Origin: Brasenia schreberi
Taxonomy: Eukaryota; Streptophyta; Magnoliopsida; Nymphaeales; Cabombaceae
Length of the DNA stretch: 64,000 bases
Assembly: GCA_036023115.1 (NCBI GenBank)
Contig: JAYKKT010000086.1
Location: 14,957,501 to 15,021,500 of the forward strand
Reading direction: 5' to 3'
Below are positions 48,001 to 57,462 of this stretch, piece by piece. Numbering within the stretch: position 1 is the stretch's first letter; each line of letters begins with the position of its first letter. The position numbers were made by a program, and so were the translations under genes. Below the pieces are notes generated by a model, which was not told the DNA's origin, made no database searches, and saw only the letters and a list, made by a program, of their open reading frames with translations.

Positions 48001-51000
48001 CTTGTTCAAATGTGATTTTCATGTTGAATGAATTTGGTGAAAGACAATCCTCCCACTCTTTTTATTGAAGAGACTTCGTATTTGAAACTAAACCATGATG
48101 CTTTTTTCCTACCTATTCTGCTACAGATGATTTCCAGTTGTGGCCTAGATAAGAAGATATACACTTTTGATTCTGTTAGTAGAAGGACTCCATCTGTTGT
48201 TTCATTTGAGGCACCATTCTCATCATTAGCATTTCGAGATGATGGGCGGATGCTAGCAGCTGGAACAAATAATGGATGCATAGTATTTTATGATGTTCGA
48301 GGAAAGATGCAGCCTGTCAATTTGCTCCGTGCTTATAACAGTTCAGAGGTGGGAATTATACTTGCTCTATGTAAATTTTGGTTACATGAGAGTCAACTAA
48401 GTTTTGTCTAATCAAAACCATTCTTGATTTAGAATACTAATACGGTTTTATTCATACTGTTTGGCTTTTTCAATTGTCTGTTTGAATGATGGTCTGAGAA
48501 TTTTCTGTCATGATTGGTCAATACATTTGCTCCATCATTTTTTCAGTCATTTGGGTCTTTGACTAAATTCTGGTATTACCTTTTCGTTTTCTTTCCATCT
48601 ATTGAGCCGGTTTATCTAAAACAGCTGCATCAATTTAACCTAGAAGACTTGAACAGATATTTACTTCTTAAAACAGTGTGGGTAGTTGTTTCCAAACTTC
48701 ACTATGTCCAACTCTGCTCAAAAGTAAAGAAAAACTTTGCTTCTGTAAGCTTGGTTTATTTATGAAGTAATAATCCTAAATATTTAATAACCAAAACAAT
48801 AGTGAAAATGTGAGCCATTTCCTAGCTGGAAAAGCACCTGTCATTTTCGTCTCCTACAAGATAATCCATGTTGCATAGGTTGTGGTTAAGAATGTTCATG
48901 TTGTAGTGAGTTTATTTATTCTACTTATTTGTCGGCAAAATCACATGCTTCAGCCATTGGCTGCTCTTACGAGATCAGTATTTCCATGAATGTTGGCTGC
49001 AAAGCTGCAATCTTTAATGGGAATCTGCCTCAGTATTTCTCAGTCTCACCTTTTCCTCTTCTTGAAATGTTGGACTGATGGATTGATAAACTTCACTGCC
49101 AATGCTGATTGATCCTTATTTTAAACTAAAGTATGTCATTTTCCCCCAGGCTATTTCAAGTTTGTGCTGGCAGAGGACTAAACCAGTTGTGGTAAATGAA
49201 AGCAGTTGTACCCTGGACACTGCCCTTCTGGGAGATACTGGAGAAGATTCAATCCTCATGCCAGATCCACTGCCTTCTTTGTCTTCATCTGCTCATTCCT
49301 CGACCATGGGAATTTTTGGTTTGCGCAATTCTGGACGGTCTTCTTCTGGTTCTGATACTTCTTCTGTACCTGTTAGCAGTGGGAGTGGGACAACAATAGC
49401 TGCATCATTTCCTTCAGCAGTGGAGGAGACACCACTTAGGAGTAATCCTTGGGCAGGTGGACCCTTATCTAGGTTGCACACAGTGCGGGCGGGTTATAAT
49501 TTTAAGGACGATATGGAGGTTTTCTCACCTCTTGTGGATGTTCAGCCAATCACTCCATCACTTTCCAGCTGGCATGATGATGCAAAAAATGATTATAATG
49601 ATAAGAAATCATCATCATTGCTGCCTTCTGCATCTTTCAAGAGATATGCGCACCATGAGGATGGTATCGATACACATCCAGTATTTGACATGAAATCTGA
49701 TTCCTCATCTAGGCAAGTACGTGAATTTTCCCCCTTTTTTATGTGCTCGCAATAATTTCTCTAAGAAATGCATATTGCCCTCTATGGCAAATTTAGTTCA
49801 TAGGTAATGGCAGTCACCAAGTTTCTGCACGTGGTGAAACCAAACATCAATTATATCTAGCTTACGTAGTGGATTGGATCATAAGCCATCCATCTAATAT
49901 TCTGTTATTCTTGCCTATAATTTCAATAACTCTACGAGCAGTCTGTCTCGAGTTTCTTTGATCGACATCATGAAAAGTTTGATAATTTCCAGCAGAGGTG
50001 GTGACCCAGTGCTACTCTTTCATAAGAACAGATTTATGTGAACTCAATTTGAAATATCAGCTTTCAGGTGTTAAGTCTAGAGTTATAACAGCTTAAATTC
50101 TCATCCACAGTTGCAGGTCTTGCTTCTTTTTTCTTACTAAAAACCATTCATAGTGATGAACTTGGTCTTCATTCTTGCCTGACTGAAAGCTTTGAACGAG
50201 AAGTTGGTTGAGAGATGCCAGATTATCTGATTATCTACTTGATCTTATTTTGTTGGAAACTTGTACTTTGTTTATTCTCTATGCTAACTCTCAGGTTCTT
50301 TTGTTATTGCATCTCTGATGTTCAATGTTGAAATTCCGTTTTTTTTGCTTATCCTAAAAAGTTCTTATCATGGTCAATGATCGTGAATATAATGAGTTAG
50401 TCCATAAAGTTCTTTGGTATTCCGTAGTATATTAAGATTCATGTTGCAAGTGACACTGTTCATATCGAAGGATTTGAGTAACATTGTATTTCAGTTGGCA
50501 ATACTGCTTTGTGCCATTTAAGGAAGTGAAAAGGGGAAAGAAGCCATAGAATATGCACTGAACATCTATTAAAACATGATCACCTCTATTTAGCCCCTAG
50601 GTACTAGTTTAATCTTGATTAGCACAGGAATGGTTTAGGTTGTGTGCTCTATCCATGGGATATTTGGAACGATAAAATATTTTTGTGTGAAGTAAACTTT
50701 CAAGAGTGAAGGGAGATGAGAAAAACATTATGTTGAGTGATTTGGTTTACCTCGTGAAACACTGCATCAATCCCATCTAAGAAAGTGAAAGGCGATAGAG
50801 GTTAAACCGTTAAAGTCTTATAGAATATGATACTGAAAGTATGTATCTACAGATGGAGAAGCATCCTACTCGGTGATTAGGAACTATGTTCTTCTACATG
50901 GAAACTGCTATGGTTTCACTGCAGGAACAACTATTCGTACTTCATACAACTTTAATCTGAATGATACCACAAAATGAGGTGCCCATCCAAGGGAAAACGT

Positions 51001-52804
51001 TTTTATACTAGCTTATTCTCAGAGTGCATCAATGACACCCAGGCCTCGGTAAGATAGGATTTGGACCGAATCAGTGATTGAATCTTATAAGTTTCGGTAG
51101 TACATGGTCAGACTCAATCTTATTCTAGTTAAGTTTGTTGGTTTCATTCAGCAGTCTCTTCTACACAAAATCAGGTCAGGACACAGGTTTGAATTTGGGT
51201 TTTTACCAAGCCAACCAACCAAGACCAAAATCAAAACCAAGCATTTTCCCACGCTAAGTGGGGTCAGCTAGATGGATTCTTTTTTGAGATTGTGCACACT
51301 CAAGCGCCATATAAGCATTTAACTTTGAAAAGGCAATATCATGTTTTATTGTATCCTTATAATATTTGCTGGGTCTTTCTATATTGCATTTCTTACACCT
51401 CTAAATCTCCATGGTTGATACTGCATGCTCTTTGCCTCGTCCTGTGGGTGCTGCCAGTCTTTAAATAATAGCCATAAACGGCATTGTGTTCAATGACTCT
51501 TCGGTGTAATTGTCTAATTAATCCACTTGTTGCAGGAAGATACTCAAGGAATATCACCACAATCGGCTGCCACACCTTTAGCAGCAACTTTAAGTAGTAG
51601 TGATCAGTCTTTTTCTGCAACCCCTCCTGAAGAATGGGGTGCAGATGGATTATCTGACGTTCTCCTCCAACACCATCGAAGACCAGATCTTTCTTCATCC
51701 CACGTTCCATTACCTGCTTCTTCTGCTTCTGGAGGGAAGCTGTCTAGCATATTCCGGGATTCACAGGATCCAGCTTCACTCAACCTACCTGGCATAATCT
51801 CCATTCCAACCACAAGCTCAAAGACTTTTCAAATGCTGGGGAAAGATACTTCCAGCTGTGAGATACCTCCTCCTATGCCTTCGGACTTGCCACTTTCTGG
51901 TTTGGGCCTTGGTTCTTCAGTCACCTCAAACCTCACGAAAACAGTAACAGGACAAGCAAGTTATGACCTCCCAGGATCGATATCGATGAATCTTCTGAGG
52001 AAACAGCCATATCTTGAAAGATTACTTGCTAATCATTCTTCTGGAGATGGAGCTACTCCTGTGGGTTCACCCAAACTAAAAAAGATTGGCACAGAAACGC
52101 GGGAATATATTGTGAACAGCTTATTGTCAAAAGCTGTGACAATCACAGGGAATACTTCTGGTTCAGCAAGCGCACCTGGCATGGATAATCTTCCTACAAC
52201 GGAAAATGTCTCTCTCTCTCAATGCTATTTTAGCTTTGTCATTCTAATTTTTCTAGGCTAAAGTTTTTAAAGTCTTTGCACCTGTAGCAGGGCGGATACC
52301 AACATCCGCAGAAGGGCCTGATTTCGACTGATGAGCAACATGGTACACCCACGTTTAGTCTTCAACTTGTCCAGCATGCTATTGAAGAAACCCTTGAATC
52401 ACTGAATAGGGCTAACCATGAAGATGTGAGGAACCTTCACATCGAGATGCTACGGCAATTTTATATGCTGGAGGTCGGTATGCTGATTCCTTTGTCTTTG
52501 TTTCTTGTTATCGTTTATCAAATCTCAAATGATTAATGATGCAAATCTCCAGAACCAATTTCTAGCAAGGTTGACACGAATAAATTTATCTAAGTAATGA
52601 TAGGGAATCATGTCGTCTGGTTTTACATGCTTAGTCGGATTTTGTATTTAGACTTTCATGAAGGACTTTAACCTCAAAATTTGCTGTTTTTCACAGACAA
52701 AGACAACCAGCCTGTTAAATACTATCCTAGAAAATCAGGTGGAGATTATGAAGAAGTTGGAAACCCTTCAAAAGGAAAATGAGCAACTACGCCAGCTGCT
52801 GTGA
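33092..52804 (+). CDS. NEDD1: NEDD1-like WD40 protein, ten coding exons, intact
   Basis: Exons: 33092-33239, 35206-35315, 44946-45206, 45338-45442, 47903-47968, 48127-48348, 49150-49716, 51536-52207, 52291-52473, 52697-52804. All introns are GT-AG; only the first junction splits a codon; the join is 2442 bp, 813 aa, without internal stops. Residues 1-320 form WD40 repeats ([12 protein letters not shown] in exon 2, VVRIWDLQ at 110-117, [12 protein letters not shown] at 190-201, [13 protein letters not shown] in exon 6). About 320-700 is Ser/Pro-rich and disordered with a conserved [14 protein letters not shown] block. The C-terminus (about 725-813: [39 protein letters not shown]) is helical/coiled-coil. 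In plants and animals NEDD1 carries the gamma-tubulin ring complex to augmin and microtubule nucleation sites; the C-terminal helix binds gamma-tubulin. Introns 2 (9.6 kb) and 4 are loaded with transposons. Confidence 0.93.
33240..35205 (+). other. NEDD1 intron 1
   Basis: 1966 bp, donor GTACTC and acceptor CTGCAG. No recognised element or gene inside. Confidence 0.8.
35945..36180 (+). mobile_element. Au-like SINE, copy A (NEDD1 intron 2)
   Basis: The 236-bp element carries TCTCAAGCCTAAATAAAGGA GGGGGTTGC near its head, as in the Au-type SINE at 44457-44637. It ends CTAGCTGGCCCCACCTAGTG GTGGAAAAGGCTTAGGTA, homologous to the RTE/SINE 3' end. AGGTGAATC flanks it on both sides (35936-35944 and 36181-36189), a 9-bp duplication. 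Confidence 0.7.
38097..38262. repeat. Tandem pair with palindromic GGACCCTTT-T-AAAGGGTCC
   Basis: Each of two copies starts AAGGACCCTTTTAAAGGGTC, an inverted repeat with 9-bp arms and one central base, then CC(T/C)(A/G)GCCGAA(C/T)AGAAACC and TAGTTTTG with GGTTTCTG. Copies start about 95 bp apart. They lie just upstream of the hAT transposase relic, where promoter or transposase-binding repeats would be expected. Confidence 0.7.
38640..40520 (+). pseudogene. hAT transposase relic (BED zinc finger, DUF659, hAT C-terminal dimerisation)
   Basis: Order of blocks on +: BED finger [20 protein letters not shown] (about 38692-38750); DUF659 core [20 protein letters not shown] with [20 protein letters not shown] (39172-39300); [26 protein letters not shown] (39494-39605); a long open stretch [20 protein letters not shown] onward (39692-40068); and the C-terminal dimerisation motif [18 protein letters not shown] (40450-40503). 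Stops and frame changes break it at several points, so it cannot make transposase. Intact hAT transposases cut and paste elements with 8-bp duplications, matching the flanks here. Confidence 0.85.
41136..41642. mobile_element. Non-autonomous hAT, 507 bp
   Basis: Ends CAATGTTGTAAATATCATAT (left) and CAAGGTTGTAAAAATGGTAT (inverted right). Flanks TTAGGAGG (41128-41135) and CTAGGAAG (41643-41650) match at 6 of 8 positions. Terminal sequence is close to that of the 4.7-kb hAT at 36250, so it may be mobilised by the same family. No coding capacity. Confidence 0.7.
41719..42897. mobile_element. Non-autonomous hAT, 1179 bp, TAGCGG subterminal repeats, perfect 8-bp duplication
   Basis: Exact GTTGAACT on both sides (41711-41718 and 42898-42905). 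Ends CTATGTTATCAATAGCGG (left) and CTAAGTAGTTAATAGCATG (inverted right) share CTA..GT..T.AATAGC. Many TAGCGG/CCGCTA words crowd the first 90 and last 130 bp, as expected for transposase-binding subterminal motifs. An internal AT-rich segment of about 140 bp is duplicated (about 42340-42480 and 42525-42665). Confidence 0.88.
42986..43111. repeat. 63-bp tandem duplication
   Basis: Two adjacent copies of a 63-bp unit starting ACTTTATACAACACAAGTAT differ at about two positions (42986-43048, 43049-43111). It lies in NEDD1 intron 2, non-coding. Confidence 0.9.
43817..44845 (+). mobile_element. 5'-truncated RTE-type LINE (NEDD1 intron 2)
   Basis: Reads the end of RT with an intact FADD catalytic motif ([20 protein letters not shown], about 43852-43911). 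Then come [25 protein letters not shown] and the C-terminal RKMTKEH region with frame changes. It ends AGCCGACCCCATCTAGTATG GGAAAAGGCTTAG plus TTG repeats at 44801-44845. Stops are frequent. It is interrupted by an antisense SINE at 44457-44637. Its duplication is not clear. Confidence 0.85.
44457..44637 (-). mobile_element. Au-like SINE, 181 bp, antisense within an RTE copy
   Basis: Perfect 13-bp duplication ACACTCCTATAAG (44444-44456 and 44638-44650). Read on the minus strand: head CCAACTCCGCCCGTATAAGG, then CTAGTCTCAAGCCCGGATAA AGGAGGAGGGTTG (Au-SINE-like body), and the 3' end AGCTGACCCCATCTATTATG GGAAAAGGCTTAGTTGTTG. Its last about 45 bp equal the 3' end of the RTE LINE it sits in. Confidence 0.88.
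45561..45605. repeat. (CATA)n microsatellite in NEDD1 intron 4
   Basis: Short run of CATA repeats near 45575-45600 preceded by CACGCACTCACACACG. Confidence 0.8.
46395..47163 (+). mobile_element. 5'-truncated RTE-type LINE with perfect 15-bp duplication (NEDD1 intron 4)
   Basis: TATTTTGTCATCAAG flanks both sides (46380-46394 and 47164-47178). The insert encodes the RTE C-terminal region ([40 protein letters not shown]) and ends AGCCAACCCCATCTAGTATG GGAAAAGGCTTAGC TGTTG. The insertion is in the same orientation as NEDD1. Confidence 0.92.
49717..51535 (+). other. NEDD1 intron 7, with antisense SINE tail
   Basis: 1819 bp. At about 51210-51280 AACCAAGACCAAAATCAAAA CCAAGC..TTCCCACGCTAA GTGGGGTCAGCTAGATGG is the antisense 3' end of the TTGGTTTT-tailed SINE family (compare 23265-23480). 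The rest holds nothing recognised. Confidence 0.55.
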
Positions 52805-53075
52805 TAGTTCGTTCGTTATTTTATTTGATTTCTTTGGGTTCAACTGATTGTGTTTTATCTGGATGTAGATAAAGTATTGTTGCTTTTCAATCAGTAGGGA
52901 TGCAATCAGGAGAAGAGTGCAGGGCTCTGTTTGAAGACGTATATCTATTGTTGTTCCAGCACGTCTGGTGTTTATCTTGTACTATAGCTGTATTCAATTG
53001 GCCAGCGGCTGTAATTTTGTATTTTTAATCTAGTCCTGGGGATGCATCTCTCTCTCTCTCTCAGCTCTTCACAAC
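52805..53075 (+). other. Probable NEDD1 3' UTR and end of gene
   Basis: Follows the TGA at 52802-52804. T-rich motifs and AATAAAG-like words (GATAAAGTATTG near 52868) could serve polyadenylation; no exact site can be fixed. A (CT)n run lies at 53049-53063. Confidence 0.4.
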
Positions 53076-54021
53076 TCGCTTATCAACTCAAAATCGTGTT
53101 AGCGTTCGGCTCCTTAGCTCGTTGAGCTGAATAATTGAAAGCAAGCCGTAGAAATTGTTACTTTTCATGTACATCTTTCGGTAAATATTCATTAATTCTA
53201 AATAAAAGAAAGCCAGCTGATCTGCACATTCATTAATTGAAAGCAAGCCGTAGAAATTTTAATATAATTTTCTCAACAAATTGATTGATTGGATCATTAA
53301 TTACATTATACCCATCCAAACACTTGGGTTAACGCAAAAGCTCTACATACATAACAAGCTCATAAAACCGGTGCCGATCAAGTCCTGTTACAGGACCATC
53401 CCCGTCCAGTTCCGCAGCATTGTGCCAGGCCAGCTGATCTGCACAGTCGGGCACCAAGTCGGCCCTGCAGTCAGATTCAGTTGGGTTGAGTTCAGATATG
53501 TTCCAGACGTGACTCCAGCCCAGCCAACCCGCTTTGTACCTGCTCTCCCCTAGGGTTTAGTGCTCTGTTGAGTTGCAACTGGCTCATTGGCCTATTCACG
53601 TTATTTGTGGTCTACATGCATGAGGGTTGGAGAAAGTCGTTGAGAGTTGAGTGGCGGCTGAGACAGTATCACCATTCCCCTTCTAATTCTTCATTGTAGT
53701 TCACGAGTGTGAGTAGAGCCACAGGAGTTGGAGGGTTCAGCTGTTATCAGTTCCTTCCAGCATGCTTGCAGTCGTGAGACTGCCTGTGTGTGCTTCCTCC
53801 TCTGGTGGTGAGTTTGAATGAAAGAAGTTCTTCCTCTCTCACATTCTCCGATTGCCTTCTCCACTTATTCTAGCTTGAATTCCCGGCTGTGCACACTGAG
53901 TGGGTGAGTTCGTCGGACTCTCAGGAGGTTGAGTGAAGCTATCAGAGTGATCAGATCAACGGAACCAGGGCTGAATTGTTTTGAGGTGAAATCGTTGCTG
54001 GTAACCAGCTTCAAGTTTCCA
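53076..54021. other. Non-coding; short repeated phrases
   Basis: AATTGAAAGCAAGCCGTAGA AATT occurs at about 53133 and 53236; CCAGCTGATCTGCACA at about 53213 and 53430. GC-richer than neighbours at 53360-53560 but no domain is recognised. Confidence 0.35.
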
Positions 54022-54270
54022 CCTATGTTGCAAAGATACAGGTATGGTATCAATCAGTACTGGGTACCACGATGGGTACGATGAATGATACTTTTGTAAA
54101 ATAGAAGGTACGTTGGTGCCACGATTATATAAAAAAATTATACACATATATAGTTAAAATTACATAAAACTGACTAGAACAATATAAAGTTTATTAAAAA
54201 TTAAAATATATAATTTTGACACAACATATAACTTTAACAAGAAACGTAACATCTCAAACAGAAAAGTACA
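54022..54270. mobile_element. hAT-like MITE, copy 2
   Basis: Shares ACAGGTATGGTATCA, an AT-rich body with TACATAAAACT and AATTTTGACACAACATATAA with 29453-29680. Confidence 0.5.
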
Positions 54271-54324
54271 TCGCATAACAGTCTCAATTATATAGAATAT
54301 AGTTTCAGCATCAAAATATAATAT

Positions 54325-54450
54325 GGTCTCCGGTTTCGGTTTTAGGTGGTTCCTAGCACAGTTTGGTTCTAGTTGAAACTATCCAAACCAGGTTTCAGCT
54401 GGTTCTTAGTACAGTTTGGTTCTAGTCGGAACTATCCAAACCAGCCATGT
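54325..54450. repeat. Tandem pair of a GGTTC-rich 50-bp unit
   Basis: GGTTCYTAGYACAGTTTGGT TCTAGT(T/C)G(A/G)AACTATCCAAACC AG occurs twice in direct tandem, starting near 54350 and 54403. Confidence 0.75.
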
Positions 54451-54479
54451 CTATGTGCTTTAAGTATGGAAAATCCTAG

Positions 54480-54985
54480 AAAAGAAGGTATCACTTGTTT
54501 TAACCAAAAGAGTACGAGGAATGGAAAGCGAGTAGACTTATAAGAACAAGGAAGACATCTATTATTGAAGTTAATGAGTCATATTGTATAATTGTGAGAA
54601 AGAATTATTGAACGTAGGTTAAGACAAATATCGAGTACAATAGAGAATTAATTTGGATTCATGCTAGACAAATCTATTATTGAAGTGATTCGCCTATTGA
54701 AATGTCTTATGAAACATTTTAGAACAAAAAGGAAAAACCTTTCAAATGGTATTTATTGATCTAAAAAAACTTATAATAGGGTGCCAAGAGATGCTCTTTC
54801 AAAAACCTTGGAAAAGAAAGGTATCCCATTAACATATATAAACCTTATAAAAAATATTTATGATGGTATAAAATAATGTGTGAGGACTAACAAAGGAACG
54901 ACAGACTTGTTTGAAGTTAATATTAGGTTATATAAAAAAATCGCTTTAAGTCCATATTTATTTATATTAGTCCTTCCTTAGTTAA
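54480..54985 (+). mobile_element. RTE-type LINE reverse transcriptase fragment
   Basis: Matches the 58.27-58.79 kb RT segment: the [24 protein letters not shown] (GAAAGAATTATTGAACGTAG G), then a decayed NQFGFMPGRSTIE..., FIDL.K.YNRVPRD and [10 protein letters not shown]. It ends abruptly at the DELTK block (about 54985) without tail. Stops throughout. Confidence 0.8.
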
Positions 54986-55432
54986 CAAAATACATCACAG
55001 TCTTCGTTAGTTGATGAGACTTATTTTTGTGGTTGCTGAAAACTGTTTCACTTCTCACTCTTATATTGCAACGCTTTAAAAAGCCCTTTTTTTCTTCTTT
55101 GGGATTGGGTAGAAGACGAGTCTTCTCAATGATAGTCATATGGTTCTCATATAATCCAAACATGTCTTATTTGCCTCTTCATATGAAAAACAGTTTACCA
55201 CATTCACCATTTTTTGCAAAGTCCCGAGAAACTGTTTTCCATTACATGCTTAAAGCTAATCGGAGCCACTGTTTGGTTTGGGGAGAGCAGGGTTAGTTAA
55301 GGGAAGGAAGAGGAAATGGCAGAGGGGGAGCTCGGTGACTACATGTTTGGTCCGTACAAAGTATACAAGGAGGAAGTGTTTTATACCACTGACTTGTGCT
55401 TTGTCATGGTCAACCTGAGGCGATCCTTCCTG

Positions 55433-57448
55433 GTATAACCTCTTATGTACTCTCAATACTGCCATTTAAATGTCTTCCTTTTTGTCATTATTCATTTCTA
55501 GTTCCTCCTCTCTATTTGAATGCAAACTTAACCCATGCGGGTTGTTATTATGATCACAAACAATCACTTCTCTTAATTCCAACTAATACTGGCAAACTTT
55601 ATGGTTTTCGGCTATATTTATGTGCGTAATTATAATATGTGTGTGTGTGTGTTTTGAGGTGGCTTCGTGTGTATTTCTTTATTTATCTCACTTGGATAAC
55701 AAATTTGTTCCAACCTCTGGCATCAGCTGCACTCTACCTACCACTGAAAACCACCTCTTAACCTTGTCCTTAACTAAGAGTTTTCACAAAAACTAAGAGC
55801 GGTGGTAGAGGTTTTTCAAGTTTGTTCCCAGGTCACTCATCCCAGTAATGTTGTTGCATAGAAAGTTTTGCAGTTATTATGGTTTGTGGTGAACAATAGC
55901 TCCCATGGTCATTGAACTGATAGTTTGTCAATGATCTGAAAGTTTTATGACCAAGTCCTCCGGCAAACCTCTTGCAAGAACAATCTCTTTCATGCTTGGT
56001 TTGACACATTGATATCGATATGTGTCCTGCATTTCTTTTCAAGTGTCTCTCCTTAATCTATTTGGAGGTTGGTGAGTATCCCATGTCTCACGACAAGCTC
56101 CACCCATTTGTTACAGTTATCTTGACCATTTCATTATGACAGTGTAGGTCTATTGGTTGTGCAGTCTGTTGAGCAATCGTTCAGTTTGTCGGAGCCATCA
56201 GGGATGTTGGGCTCTGGTTATAGTTTGAGGAATCCAACTGTCCCATTTGTGACTCTCCTTTTTGGTTTCTCTTGTGTAATCTGTATTTCCTTTGTTTTCG
56301 TAGTCCGTAGTTGTTCCAAGTCTCCTCTGTATTCCTGTAAATAGGATGAGAGAGAAGAGAGTAGAGGAGAGAGATGTGTTCTAGGTTACCCGCACAGGGT
56401 TTTCTCGTAAGATTGTATCAAGTATCTTACATTTTTGTATGATTCTTTTGTATTTATACATGGTTTTTCCATCTTTCGAGTTTTCTTTTCTGAGCTTTTT
56501 TTTTTAACAGCCATTTCATTTTATCCGGGAATTGCATGTGACCTTTTCAAAACAAAACAGTTTTTACTAATGTTTATATTTTCAAAAATACAACTCATGA
56601 CCCTTCTTCCCGCATTTAATGGTTGTTAGTAATGGGGCTGATAGTGGCCACCTACTACTTACACAGTCAGTTTGCATTCTTCAAGTTATCAAGATCAATC
56701 TAATTGAGAGGGTTCTCCTGGCGTAGGTCATCACCCTGTGCTTTGACTATTTAAAGTTCTCTTGCTCCCTGACTCCTACTAGGATATGATTGTTGTGTCA
56801 GTACCAGTATTACTGCTTTTTGTATAATTCCGTTTTCTGCCTTTAGATGTGCTTCACTACTCTTTGAATTCAGAACACAAGAAACTAGAAACCGTGTTTG
56901 CTGCTTATGGCCTTCGTTATTGATGGCTAGCTGTTAATATCATTTCAGTTCTCTCACTTTGAATTTGGAAGTGTCCTCATGCTTGTGCTTTTGTGTTTTG
57001 CCAGTACAATTTCATGCCACCTACATGTCATGGGTAATCCATCTATAGTAGGCATATGAATGCCTTAATCCATTACAAAAATTTTCAGCATGAATGTTTT
57101 TTACTTTGGCATCAACAGTGCTATACTAATTAGGCTGTACGTGGTTCAGAGAATGGCCTTTGGGGTTAGATTCCAGAAAAGTTAGTAAATTAGTTTGGGT
57201 TAACGTGTGAGTTCAGCATGTGTAAGCATCTGTCTTATTGAGCTCAAATAAAGTGAATGCTGTGATAAGTATTTTAGTTCTTACTTCTTACCATTACTTT
57301 TCTGTTTTTCTTTTCCTTTTTAAGTACTAAATTTGAAGTTTAATTTGTATTTATATGAATAAATGGAGTCCCAAAATTAAAATATCCACAGTTCGATTTG
57401 TAATAAATGGGGGCCCATTTTTAATATATGTATAGTATAATTTTGATA
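55433..57448. other. FHIT relic intron 1, first part; possible LTR remnant
   Basis: Mostly unrecognised. Between about 56168 and 56460 the sequence (TGTTGAGCAATCG ... GTTACCCGCACAGGGTTTTC TCGTAAGATTG) has the look of a short copia LTR leader but ends and duplication were not found. A (GT)n tract lies at 55639-55651. Confidence 0.3.
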
Positions 57449-57462
57449 TGTTATTGATGATG

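Noticed and set aside
49293..49481. Minus-strand frame inside NEDD1 exon 7
   Set aside because: Shadow of a Ser-rich coding exon.
54978..55310. Extra coding sequence upstream of the FHIT exon
   Set aside because: No similarity; stops in all useful frames; most likely leader or promoter.
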